Assembly (NCBI RefSeq): GCF_014652795.1
Contig: NZ_BMZM01000001.1
Coordinates: forward strand, 248,001-312,000
Direction of reading: 5' to 3'
DNA: 64,000 nt
DNA from: Kushneria pakistanensis
Lineage (GTDB): Bacteria; Pseudomonadota; Gammaproteobacteria; Pseudomonadales; Halomonadaceae
Positions within the stretch are counted from its first letter, which is position 1; each line of letters opens with the position of its first letter. The position numbers were made by a program, and so were the translations under genes. This document shows, piece by piece, positions 43,213 to 51,292 of the stretch. Under the pieces are notes generated by a model. That model was not told the origin of the DNA and searched no databases. It saw nothing but the letters and a program-made list of their open reading frames with translations.

Positions 43213-43893
43213 ATGGTGTCATCCAATCCCTTTTCAGCACTGTTCGGCCGCTCGCCGTTTCAGCCGCTGCTTGAACATATCGACAAGACCGTCGAGTGCG
43301 CCGATCTGCTGCCGGTTTTCTTTCAGGCAACGCTTGAGCAGGACTGGGAGCGTGCCGGCGAGATCCGCAATCACATCAGCGCAGGCGAGCATGAAGCCGA
43401 TGAGCTGAAAACCTATATCCGCATGAATCTGCCCAACAGCATTTTCCTGCCGGTATCGCGTTCCGACCTGCTCGAGCTGATCAGTGTACAGGACAAGATA
43501 GCCAACAAGATCAAGGATATCGCGGGCATCATGCTTGGGCGTCGCATGCGTATTCCCGAGGCGATGGACGATATCTTCCTGGAATATGTGCGTATTGCGG
43601 TGGCCACGGTGCACCAGGCGCGCCAGGCGCTGGCCAAGCTGGATGATCTGCTGGAGTCGGGATTCGGGCGCAATGTTTCCGACCTGCTCGATGATCAGAT
43701 CCGCACACTCCATGAGCTCGAACACCAGGCCGACGATCAGCAGGTCATGATCCGGCGCCGCCTTTTTGAGCTGGAACGGGAGCTGCCGCCGATCGATGTC
43801 ATGTTTCTGTATCAGATCATTGACTGGATCGGTGAGGTTTCCGACCGCTCTGAACGCGTAGGCAGCCGCCTGCAAATCCTTTTGGCCCGATAG
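43213..43893 (+). CDS. DUF47 family (PhoU-like, TIGR00153) protein
   Basis: A 226-residue helical protein of the DUF47/TIGR00153 family (NPFSALFGRSPFQPLLEHI, GEHEADELKTYIR, LFLPVSRSDLLELI-like motif, EHQADDQQVMIRRRLFELE). Members are PhoU-like and almost always sit next to a Pit phosphate carrier, which they are thought to modulate. pit follows 46 bases downstream. Confidence 0.9.
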   Translation: MVSSNPFSALFGRSPFQPLLEHIDKTVECADLLPVFFQATLEQDWERAGEIRNHISAGEHEADELKTYIRMNLPNSIFLPVSRSDLLELISVQDKIANKIKDIAGIMLGRRMRIPEAMDDIFLEYVRIAVATVHQARQALAKLDDLLESGFGRNVSDLLDDQIRTLHELEHQADDQQVMIRRRLFELERELPPIDVMFLYQIIDWIGEVSDRSERVGSRLQILLAR

Positions 43894-43939
43894 GTGCACG
43901 TCACCATCGGGTGCTGAAGTTCGGATAACGATATTTCCT

Positions 43940-45205
43940 ATGACCATCATCGCACAGCATGGCGAGCTCTTTATTATTCTCGCCTGCGTTTTCGGCTTTT
44001 TCATGGCCTGGGGCGTTGGCGCCAATGATGTGGCCAATGCCATGGGCACCTCGGTCGGCTCCAAGGCCATTACCATTCGTCAGGCGATCGTTATCGCCAT
44101 CATCTTCGAGTTTCTGGGGGCCTGGCTTGCCGGGGGTGAGGTCACCTCTACCATTCGCAATGGCATCATTGATCCCACCCTTTTAAGTGAAACGCCGCAG
44201 TATCTGGTCTATGGCATGCTCTCATCGCTGCTGTCGGCGGCCATCTGGCTGATGATTGCCTCGAAAAAGGGCTGGCCGGTATCGACCACCCATTCCATCG
44301 TGGGCGCGATTGTCGGTTTTGCCGTAGCAGGTCTGGGGCCCGCCTCCGTGCAGTGGAGCGCCATCGGCCAGATCGTCTCGAGCTGGGTGACGTCGCCCGT
44401 GCTTGCCGGCGTCATCGCCTTTTTGCTGTTCCGCTCGATTCAGACCCTTATCTTTGAAAACAGTGATCCGCTGGCAGCGGCGCGTCGCTACGTGCCGGGC
44501 TACATGTTTCTGGTCGGTTTTATCGTGTCGATGGTGACGCTGCTCAAGGGTCTGAGCCATGTCGGCCTCAACCTGAGCTTCACCGATGCACTGCTCTGGG
44601 CCATGGGCGTTGGTGCGATCATCACGCTGCTGGGCATTCTGCTGGAGCGTCGTATCGGCCATGAACCGCGCAAGGATGATCGCTTCAGCTTCTCGGGCGT
44701 GGAACGCATCTTCGGGGTCTTGATGATGTTTACCGCCTGCGCCATGGCATTTGCGCACGGCTCCAACGATGTGGCCAATGCCGTGGGGCCGCTGGCGGCC
44801 GTGGTCAGCGTCGTGCAGACTAATGGCCAGATTGGTGGCAATGCGGCGCTGCCCTGGTGGATTCTGATTCTGGGCGGCGGCGGTATCGTCTTTGGCCTTC
44901 TGACCTATGGCCATCGCGTGATTGCCACCGTTGGTACCGGGATTACCGAGCTGACGCCTTCGCGTGGCTTTGCCGCCACGCTTGCCGCCGCCACGACCGT
45001 GGTCATTGCCTCCGGTACGGGCCTGCCGATCTCGACCACGCACACGCTGGTGGGTGCAGTACTGGGTGTCGGTCTTGCTCGTGGCATGCGCGCGTTGAAC
45101 CTGCGTGTGCTGGGCACCATCGTGATCTCCTGGCTGGTCACGCTGCCGGCCGGTGCGGCGCTGTCGATCATCTTCTTTTTCATGCTCAAGGGCATGTTCG
45201 GCTAG
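43940..45205 (+). CDS. pit: Low-affinity inorganic phosphate transporter (Pit family)
   Basis: A 421-residue carrier of metal-phosphate complexes in the inner membrane, with about ten helices and two copies of the PHO-4 signature: GANDVANAMGTSVGSKA (about 29-45) and GSNDVANAVGPLAAVVS (about 274-290). TTHSIVGA and TTHTLVGA mark the symmetrical halves. It forms an operon with the DUF47 gene. A terminator follows. Confidence 0.95.
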   Translation: MTIIAQHGELFIILACVFGFFMAWGVGANDVANAMGTSVGSKAITIRQAIVIAIIFEFLGAWLAGGEVTSTIRNGIIDPTLLSETPQYLVYGMLSSLLSAAIWLMIASKKGWPVSTTHSIVGAIVGFAVAGLGPASVQWSAIGQIVSSWVTSPVLAGVIAFLLFRSIQTLIFENSDPLAAARRYVPGYMFLVGFIVSMVTLLKGLSHVGLNLSFTDALLWAMGVGAIITLLGILLERRIGHEPRKDDRFSFSGVERIFGVLMMFTACAMAFAHGSNDVANAVGPLAAVVSVVQTNGQIGGNAALPWWILILGGGGIVFGLLTYGHRVIATVGTGITELTPSRGFAATLAAATTVVIASGTGLPISTTHTLVGAVLGVGLARGMRALNLRVLGTIVISWLVTLPAGAALSIIFFFMLKGMFG

Positions 45206-45232
45206 ACAGCCCGAGAGGGTTGCGTCATGCCA

Positions 45233-45259
45233 GGCCGCCGTGATTTACGGCGGCCTTTT
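45233..45259 (+). terminator. Terminator after pit
   Basis: GGCCGCCGT and ACGGCGGCC around a GATTT loop, then TTTTC, 27 bases after the pit stop. Confidence 0.78.
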
Positions 45260-45391
45260 CGTATCCGGTATTCGGCAATGTCACCGGAGCCTGCACCCTG
45301 GCGCCGGCTGCTTTAAGATGAGAAGCCTTAAGATGGGGGAGCCTTCACACCCGTGAGGCCCTACTGATGCCCGTTTGATCCTGGAGCCGCC

Positions 45392-46729
45392 TTGGACATC
45401 TCATTTCCCTTTGCCGACTGGTTTCGAAACTCATCGACCTATATCGATGCCCACCGGGGACGTACCTTTGTGGTACTGATCGAAGGAGAGGGGCTGACGC
45501 CCGAGCGTCGTGCACCGCTGATTCAGGATCTGGCCCTGCTGCATACCCTGGGGGTGCGGCTGGTGCTGGTCTTTGGCGTGCGCGCCCAGGTGCGCGAGGC
45601 ACTGCAGAAGGCAAAGCTGACGCCGCTGCGTCATCAGGGGCGATTCGTGGTCGATGAAGCCTGCATGACGCTGATTGAACGCGAAGTCTCGACCCTGCGT
45701 CTGGCCATTGAAGCCAGGCTCTCACCGGGGCTTTCCAATACGCCGCTGCATGGGGTCGAGATCAATGCCATCAGCGGTAATCTGGTCATGGCCAAGCCGC
45801 TGGGCATCCGGGAGGGGGTCGACTTTCAGCGGGCGGGCGAGGTGCGCCGCGTGCGCAGGGACGCCATTCGGACCCTGCTGGACCAGCGTTCGCTGGTGGT
45901 GCTGCCGCCGCTGGGGTACTCCAGCACCGGAGAGGTCTTTGATCTGGATGCGGCCGATATCGCTCGTCATGCCGCCATTGCCCTTAATGCCGACAAGCTG
46001 ATCATCGTGGGGCGTGCCGGCGGGCTGCATAACGCCCAGGGGCGTCTCATGCGCCAGCCGAACCTGCAGGAGGCGCAGTCACTGGTCCGTGAGCATGACG
46101 ATGCCGAGCTTGCCGAGCATGTGCATATTGCCTGCGATGCGGCGCGTCAGGGCGTGGGCCGTACCCACCTGGTGTCCTGGCAGGACCGCGATGCGTTGCT
46201 GGCAGAGCTTTTTACCCGCGACGGGGTTGGCACCATGATTACCCGCGAGCGCTATGAGCAGCTCAGGGGGGCGCGCATTGATGATATCGGCGGCCTGCTG
46301 GAGCTGCTGCGGCCGCTGGAAGAGCGCGGCATGCTGGTCGCGCGTTCACGCGAGCGGCTGGAACAGGAAATCGATGACTATGTGGTCATCGAGCGTGACG
46401 GCATGGTGATCGGCTGTGCAGCACTTCACCCCTATCCGGAAGCGGGTAGCGGCGAGCTGGCCTGCGTTGCCGTGCATACCAGCTATCGCGGTGGCGAGCG
46501 GGGTGATCTGCTGCTTGATGGTATCGAACAGCGTGCCCGTGAGCAGGGGCTGACCACGTTGTTTGCCCTGACCACCCATACCCTGCACTGGTTTCTGGAA
46601 CGTGGCTTTGAGCAGGCAAGTCCCGAAGCGCTGCCCCAGCGGCGACGCCAGCACTACAACCCGCAACGTAATTCCCGGGTGTTGCTCAAGACGCTGGCCC
46701 CTTCTGCCAGGCCGGATGCAGGACGCTGA
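45392..46729 (+). CDS. argA: N-acetylglutamate synthase ArgA
   Basis: ArgA acetylates glutamate with acetyl-CoA, the first step of arginine synthesis. The 445-residue protein has an N-terminal amino-acid-kinase-like domain (about 1-285), which binds the inhibitor arginine in homologues, and a C-terminal GNAT acetyltransferase domain (about 295-440: GCAALHPYPEAGSGELACVAVHTSYRGGERGDLLL). The start appears to be TTG at 45392 with TGGAG five bases upstream; no ATG fits in frame, as an ATG at 45366 meets a stop. No ARG box is obvious. Confidence 0.94.
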   Translation: MDISFPFADWFRNSSTYIDAHRGRTFVVLIEGEGLTPERRAPLIQDLALLHTLGVRLVLVFGVRAQVREALQKAKLTPLRHQGRFVVDEACMTLIEREVSTLRLAIEARLSPGLSNTPLHGVEINAISGNLVMAKPLGIREGVDFQRAGEVRRVRRDAIRTLLDQRSLVVLPPLGYSSTGEVFDLDAADIARHAAIALNADKLIIVGRAGGLHNAQGRLMRQPNLQEAQSLVREHDDAELAEHVHIACDAARQGVGRTHLVSWQDRDALLAELFTRDGVGTMITRERYEQLRGARIDDIGGLLELLRPLEERGMLVARSRERLEQEIDDYVVIERDGMVIGCAALHPYPEAGSGELACVAVHTSYRGGERGDLLLDGIEQRAREQGLTTLFALTTHTLHWFLERGFEQASPEALPQRRRQHYNPQRNSRVLLKTLAPSARPDAGR

Positions 46730-46746
46730 TGCATCCAGGCGCTCCC

Positions 46747-46764
46747 TGTCGCCCTTTTGAGACA
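46747..46764 (+). promoter_or_regulatory. Putative GlrR-binding site 1
   Basis: TGTC-N10-GACA, exactly the motif reported for GlrR sites in front of enterobacterial glmY. It is centred about 126 bases before the predicted sigma-54 start, directly after argA. Confidence 0.65.
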
Positions 46765-46778
46765 TGAAAAGGGTATTT

Positions 46779-46796
46779 TGTCGTGATGCGGCGACA
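46779..46796 (+). promoter_or_regulatory. Putative GlrR-binding site 2
   Basis: A second perfect TGTC-N10-GACA, 32 bases (three helical turns) downstream of site 1, so both lie on the same DNA face. Just after it, ATCAA-N4-TT at 46796-46806 resembles an IHF site. Confidence 0.65.
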
Positions 46797-46845
46797 TCAA
46801 AAAATTCATAAAAAACAATAGTTTGAAGTTTTATAGAAGTTGTGG

Positions 46846-46863
46846 TGTCGCCTGGTGGCGACG
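46846..46863 (+). promoter_or_regulatory. Possible GlrR-binding site 3 (one mismatch)
   Basis: TGTC-N10-GACG, one base from the consensus, overlapping the sigma-54 element. It also forms a GTCGCC/GGCGAC inverted repeat. Confidence 0.35.
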
Positions 46864-46870
46864 ATTTTGC
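46856..46870 (+). promoter_or_regulatory. Putative sigma-54 (-24/-12) promoter
   Basis: TGGC-N7-TTGC with the GG and GC pairs separated by exactly ten bases, matching the RpoN consensus TGGCACG-N4-TTGC at its invariant positions. The predicted start is near 46882. Activator sites lie at the usual upstream distance. Confidence 0.65.
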
Positions 46871-46881
46871 CCCGTATCGAC

Positions 46882-47298
46882 ACCATCCGAGGGCTGAAAT
46901 GTTCGATGTTTTATCAAAACAAAATGCAGGGTTATGTTTTTAAAGGGAAAAATCTATTTCGGCATGGCTTTGGCTATAGGTTGCGTGCGGTAGAGAAGGT
47001 TGTCTCGCGGCCTGATAGTTTCAGAACGCGACCATGACGCACCTTTTCTTGCGCTGAAAAGGAAAAGGCCCGGGTATCGGGCAGTATTTCAAAAACACTG
47101 CTGCTGTGGTGTTTTTGATCCGAAAGAAGCCTCTGGCGCTATCGAAAACCTGAATGTCAATCTCGATGGCAGGGCTTCGGGCCTCTCCAGGCCCACGGTG
47201 GTGCGGTGCTGCACGGTCAGGCAGGCAGAGCCAAATCACCATGTTACCCTTCAGTTCCCTGCGTATTTGAGAGCCGGCCCTGCCGGCTCTTTTTTTTA
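46882..47298 (+). ncRNA. Candidate sigma-54-controlled non-coding RNA upstream of glrK (GlmY-like position)
   Basis: Between argA and glrK about 700 bases hold no convincing gene, yet they carry a sigma-54 promoter with GlrR motifs and end in a strong terminator. The downstream half is a chain of perfect hairpins: CCTTTTC/GAAAAGG (47042-47062), GCCCG/CGGGC (47068-47082), TCAAAAACAC/GTGTTTTTGA (47089-47118), GGGCCT/AGGCCC (47179-47194), GTGC/GCAC (47198-47211), then the terminator. In E. coli the GlrR-activated small RNA GlmY lies at just this place, upstream of glrK. Sequence similarity to GlmY was not tested. A 14-codon open frame at 46899-46943 behind GAGGG could be a leader peptide. Confidence 0.55.
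47270..47298 (+). terminator. Terminator of the pre-glrK transcript
   Basis: AGAGCCGGC and GCCGGCTCT with a CCT loop followed by eight T, 135 bases before glrK and 540 bases after argA. It needs a transcript that neither argA nor glrK explains well. Confidence 0.88.
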
Positions 47299-47433
47299 TT
47301 TTGTTCAGGCTAATGAAACTGAATGGATGAAAAGTGTATACGGACGTTATCAGACGGTGAGATTATCGGTTATTCTCTCCAACGTTCCGGACTATTCTTC
47401 CCTAACGGCCCGCCTGTCGGAGACTGTCAACCC

Positions 47434-48936
47434 ATGGCTTCTCGAATAAAGCGTCGATGGCGTCCTCGATCCCTTCTTCAGCAGGTGCTGACGGCCTTTT
47501 TGCTGGTCATGCTGCCGATCGGCGTGCTGATCCATCTCGCCGGCCAGAGCTTTTCAGAGCTCTCGGCGCTGGCTGACGTCAGTGCCCGCGAGGCAGTGGA
47601 TGAAACCCGCCGCGCCCGTCAGTTAACCAATCTGTCCACGGACATGGAGCGCAGCGCCCGTCAGTATGCGGTGCTCGATGACCAGAGCCTGCTGGAGATC
47701 TACGGCGAGCGACGGGCGCGCTACAGTGATCTGCTCAACGAGCATGCCGCCTTCATGGGCGCCAGTCCCCTGATGCAGTCCCTGCGCCAGCAGCTGACCG
47801 TGCTGGAAACCCTGCCCACGCCCGGTGAAGACAGCCTGAGCGCGCAGCTTTCCGAATTCAGCAGATTTACCGCCACGACCGAGGCGCTGGCCCAGGCCAC
47901 GCGTCAGCAGGTCGATGCGCGCATTGACGACATTCGTGCCAGGGCCGATCGCGTCACCACGCATCTGTGGCAGGCAACGCTTGCGCTGGTGTCGTTCAGT
48001 CTCGTGCTGATCCTCTTTTTCACCTGGCGTATCATTCGCCCGATTCGCCAGCTCGAGCAGCGCATTCTGGGCATCGGTGGCGATGGCGATACCCGGGATG
48101 CCCGACCGATTCAGGGGCCGCTCGAGCTGGTCAATCTGGAAGAGCGGCTGGAATGGCTGTCGGCCCGCCTTCGGGAGCTCGAGGAACAAAAGCAGCAGTT
48201 TCTGCGTCACATGTCCCATGAGCTCAAGACACCGCTGGCCAGTATTCGCGAAGGCTCGGGCCTGCTGGCTGATGGCGTGGTAGGCGAGATGACCCAGCGT
48301 CAGCGTGAGATCGTGTTGCTGATCGATGAAAGCGGCCAGGAGCTGCAAACGCTGATCGAGCAGCTGCTGGATTACAATCTGCTGCAGCAGAATCGCCGCC
48401 TCAACGTGACACGCTTTGATGTGGCAAGCGTCATTCATGAGGTGCTGTCAAAGCATCGTCTGGCGCTGCAGCAAAAGGGCATGGTGGTCGAGGAGCGCCG
48501 CGCGCCGCTTTACTGGCAGGCAGATCGGGCCCGCACCGCGCGCATCCTGGACAATCTGATTTCCAACGCCATTGCCTACGGCGCCGATGAGGGGATGCTG
48601 TTTATTTCGGCCAGCGCCGATCAACAGCACCTGACCCTGGATGTCGCCAACAGTGGCCAGCCAATCAATGCGCGTGACCGCGACCACCTGTTCGAGCCGT
48701 TTTACCAGGGCAGCTCGCAGCGCAAGGGGCCGCTCAAGGGCTCCGGTATCGGGCTGTCGGTTGCCGCTGAAAGTGCCCGGGCCCAGCATGGCACGCTGAG
48801 TCTGGTCGAGGACACCATACATGGCTGTGAAGTCTGCTTTGAGCTGGTACTTCCCTGGATTGTGGAAGAGCCTTCACAGGACAATGCACCGTTACCTCAG
48901 GCCGCCAGGGAAAAGGCGGCACTGGCAAGGATATGA
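47434..48936 (+). CDS. glrK: Sensor histidine kinase GlrK (QseE)
   Basis: A 500-residue membrane kinase: helix 1 at about 14-37, a helical periplasmic region, helix 2 at about 177-200, HAMP, then phosphoacceptor His262 in MSHELKTPLASIREG and an ATPase domain (NLISNAIAYG, GSGIGLSVA). The kinase core and its operon with a QseG-type lipoprotein and a sigma-54 activator identify it as GlrK/QseE, which in enterobacteria responds to envelope conditions. The start at 47434 has GGAGA ten bases upstream; the longer frame to 47323 begins just after the terminator and lacks homology. Confidence 0.88.
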   Translation: MASRIKRRWRPRSLLQQVLTAFLLVMLPIGVLIHLAGQSFSELSALADVSAREAVDETRRARQLTNLSTDMERSARQYAVLDDQSLLEIYGERRARYSDLLNEHAAFMGASPLMQSLRQQLTVLETLPTPGEDSLSAQLSEFSRFTATTEALAQATRQQVDARIDDIRARADRVTTHLWQATLALVSFSLVLILFFTWRIIRPIRQLEQRILGIGGDGDTRDARPIQGPLELVNLEERLEWLSARLRELEEQKQQFLRHMSHELKTPLASIREGSGLLADGVVGEMTQRQREIVLLIDESGQELQTLIEQLLDYNLLQQNRRLNVTRFDVASVIHEVLSKHRLALQQKGMVVEERRAPLYWQADRARTARILDNLISNAIAYGADEGMLFISASADQQHLTLDVANSGQPINARDRDHLFEPFYQGSSQRKGPLKGSGIGLSVAAESARAQHGTLSLVEDTIHGCEVCFELVLPWIVEEPSQDNAPLPQAAREKAALARI

Positions 48937-48938
48937 CA

Positions 48939-49508
48939 ATGAAGCACAATCTGATTGCAGGCAGTCTCCTGCTGTCCACCATGCTGCTGGGAGGCTGCGC
49001 CATGCTGGGCGACCGTGTCCCGGGCGCCGCCGAAGAAGGCTGCATCACACGCGGTATTCCCACCATGGTGGATGATGAGTGCCTGCTGCCCACATGGGTG
49101 GCGTTTGGTCGCGCTGCGCAGACCGGCACACAGCAATGGCGTGATGAAGTGCTTCAATACATGAACAATGATACGCCTCGGGGCGGTCTGGCACGCGCGG
49201 TGGTCTTTTCCCAGGAGGACGCCACCCAATGGCCGAAAGGTGTGGCCCTGTTCAAGCGCTACACGCCACAGGCCCCCGAGAGCATTCAGCCGCTGTTGCA
49301 ACAGTGGCAAAAGGATCTGGAGCGGCGCAGCGAGCTTCAATCCAGGCTTCAATCCAGACTCGATGCACAGCATAATCGCAGTTATCAGGGTAACAGCCGA
49401 CAGCGCCAGCAGATTCAGTCGCTGGAGCAGGAAAATATCGAGCTGAAAAAGAAACTGGACGCCCTGACCGCGATAGAGGAGAGCATGAACGCCAGGCAGA
49501 CCCCCTGA
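48939..49508 (+). CDS. qseG: QseG-like outer-membrane lipoprotein
   Basis: A 189-residue lipoprotein with a signal peptide and lipobox LLGGC (Cys near residue 20). The mature part has a small folded region and a C-terminal coiled coil (about 140-180). Its place between glrK and glrR matches QseG/YfhG, which interacts with the kinase from the periplasm in E. coli; sequence similarity is modest, so the name rests on position and architecture. ATG 48939 has AAGGA at a better distance than the ATG at 48933 overlapping the glrK stop. Confidence 0.75.
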   Translation: MKHNLIAGSLLLSTMLLGGCAMLGDRVPGAAEEGCITRGIPTMVDDECLLPTWVAFGRAAQTGTQQWRDEVLQYMNNDTPRGGLARAVVFSQEDATQWPKGVALFKRYTPQAPESIQPLLQQWQKDLERRSELQSRLQSRLDAQHNRSYQGNSRQRQQIQSLEQENIELKKKLDALTAIEESMNARQTP

Positions 49509-49544
49509 GCCCTCCTCACGCGTCGGGCGTGCAAGGAGAGTCAC

Positions 49545-50903
49545 GTGAAAACTGCCCATCTGCTATTGGTCGACGATGACCCAAGCCTTTTAAAGCTGCT
49601 GGGTATGCGTCTTGAAAGCCGTGGCTATCGGGTCAGTACCGTTGAAAGCGGCGCCCAGGCACTGTCACTGGTCGAGCAGCAGCGTCCCGACCTGGTATTG
49701 TCGGACCTGCGCATGGATGGCATGGACGGGATGGCGCTGTTCGGCGAAATCCAGTCCCGCCATCCCGGCCTGCCGGTCATCATTCTGACCGCCCATGGTT
49801 CCATTCCCGAAGCCGTCAACGCCACCCGTCAGGGGGTGTTCGGCTTTCTGACCAAGCCCATTGATCGCGTCGAACTGTTTTCGCTGGTGGATGAGGCCCT
49901 GATGCAGGCCTCACCCGGCAGTAGCGAAGCCGACCTTGAATGGCGCCGCGACATCATTACCCGCAGTACCGTCATGGAACAGGTGCTCGAGCAGGCCGGC
50001 AAGGTGGCCGGCAGCGATGTCAGCGTGCTGCTCTCCGGCCCTTCCGGCTCCGGCAAGGAGCTTCTGGCCCGCGCCCTGCACCGTGCCAGCGGGCGCGCCG
50101 AACGTCCCTTCATTGCCATCAACTGTGGTGCCCTGCCGGAGCAGCTGCTGGAAAGCGAGCTGTTCGGCCATGCCCGCGGCGCCTTTACCGGCGCCGTCAG
50201 TGCGCATGAAGGGCTCTTTCAGGCCGCCCATGGCGGTACGCTCTTTCTCGATGAGATCGGCGACATGCCGATGTCGCTACAGGTCAAGCTGCTGCGGGTG
50301 CTTCAGGAGCGCCAGATTCGCCCGCTGGGCAGCACGCAAAGTATCGATGTGGATGTGCGCGTCATTTCGGCCACCCATCGCGATCTGAACGCGGCGATGA
50401 ATGAGGGCACCTTTCGCGAGGATCTCTTTTACCGCCTCAACGTGGTCAATCTGCGCCTGCCGGCCCTGCGCGAGCGCCCCGAGGACATTCCGATTCTGGC
50501 GCGCTATCACCTGGAGCTGGCCGCCGATCGCCACAAGCCCTCGGTCAAGGGCTTCTCGAAGGAGGCCATCAACCTGCTGGCCTCCCACGCCTGGCCGGGC
50601 AACGTGCGCCAGCTCGTCAACGTGGTCGAGCAGTGCGTGGCGCTGTCCACCGCGCCGATCATTGCCCATGCGCTGGTGGCCCAGGCGCTGGCGTCGGAGG
50701 ACAACGCGCTGCCATCCTTCAATGCCGCACGGGCCGGTTTTGAGCATGGCTATCTGGTCAAGGTGCTCAAGATTACCGAAGGCAATGTTACCCAGGCAGC
50801 ACGCATTGCCGGGCGCAACCGTACCGACTTCTACAAGCTGCTGGCCCGCCACGAACTCGATCCCAACAGCTTCAAGCCTGTCCATGTCGCCGGTTCGCTG
50901 TAG
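49545..50903 (+). CDS. glrR: Sigma-54-dependent response regulator GlrR (QseF)
   Basis: A 452-residue NtrC-type activator: receiver domain with phosphoacceptor Asp54 ([10 protein letters not shown]), AAA+ domain with Walker A GPSGSGKE (about 165-172), the sigma-54-contacting GAFTGA loop (212-217) and Walker [10 protein letters not shown], and a C-terminal Fis-type helix-turn-helix ([20 protein letters not shown]). The GTG start follows GGAGA. It is phosphorylated by GlrK and probably acts on the sigma-54 promoter at 46856-46870, 2.7 kb upstream. Confidence 0.92.
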   Translation: MKTAHLLLVDDDPSLLKLLGMRLESRGYRVSTVESGAQALSLVEQQRPDLVLSDLRMDGMDGMALFGEIQSRHPGLPVIILTAHGSIPEAVNATRQGVFGFLTKPIDRVELFSLVDEALMQASPGSSEADLEWRRDIITRSTVMEQVLEQAGKVAGSDVSVLLSGPSGSGKELLARALHRASGRAERPFIAINCGALPEQLLESELFGHARGAFTGAVSAHEGLFQAAHGGTLFLDEIGDMPMSLQVKLLRVLQERQIRPLGSTQSIDVDVRVISATHRDLNAAMNEGTFREDLFYRLNVVNLRLPALRERPEDIPILARYHLELAADRHKPSVKGFSKEAINLLASHAWPGNVRQLVNVVEQCVALSTAPIIAHALVAQALASEDNALPSFNAARAGFEHGYLVKVLKITEGNVTQAARIAGRNRTDFYKLLARHELDPNSFKPVHVAGSL

Positions 50904-51292
50904 CGTTCGCTGACACCGGTGCAGATGACCGGTGTCAACGCCTCCAGCCGGTACCCACCCCGCGTGCCAGCGCCGCTTTGCCAGCTGCCTGCTGCTGGCT
51001 TTCCCCTGGGGCCGCGCTGGCCCGGTCGTTCTTATCAGGAATCGATATTCAATAGTCTCGGCCCTGGGAAACTTTGGTGTTACTCGCGGGTAACACCTTG
51101 TTGACCAGTGTGCTGTTTTGACGTCTGTTTTTTCCACGGCATAACCAAACGGATATGACTTTATCGGCCAGTGGGTATTAGGTGCCATGACTTCTCGACG
51201 GTAGGTTGGTCCGGGTGATCTGCCCCGCCCGCGGATCGCTATTGGTGCCGGGCGCGCCGGGCAGCGGGTGTCGATCTATCGGAGGGGACAGC
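50904..51292 (+). other. Gene-free region, glrR to the sugar transporter
   Basis: About 390 bases without a credible gene. The first half is GC-rich and featureless; the second half, from about 51050, is AT-richer and holds the palindrome at 51076-51097, a TTGACG (51118-51123) that could be a -35 with a weak CATAAC at 51140-51145, and a leader ending in a strong GGAGGGG ribosome site. No terminator for glrR is visible. Confidence 0.5.
51076..51097. promoter_or_regulatory. Palindromic operator candidate upstream of the sugar operon
   Basis: GGTGTTAC-N6-GTAACACC, with a CGCG centre, is a near-perfect 22-bp palindrome just upstream of a TTGACG -35-like element. TGTTAC/GTAACA half-sites are typical of LacI-family operators of sugar genes (such as gluconate regulators). 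No such regulator is encoded in the window. Confidence 0.55.

Noticed and set aside
46969..46984. Second sigma-54-like sequence GGCTATAGGTTGC
   Set aside because: The GG and GC pairs are nine, not ten, bases apart, which RpoN promoters do not tolerate well; the element at 46856 fits exactly.
46840..47449. Open frames of 65 and 149 codons between argA and glrK
   Set aside because: One overlaps the sigma-54 promoter and the other runs through the strong terminator at 47270-47298 into glrK; neither has a family resemblance or a ribosome site. The region is better read as non-coding.
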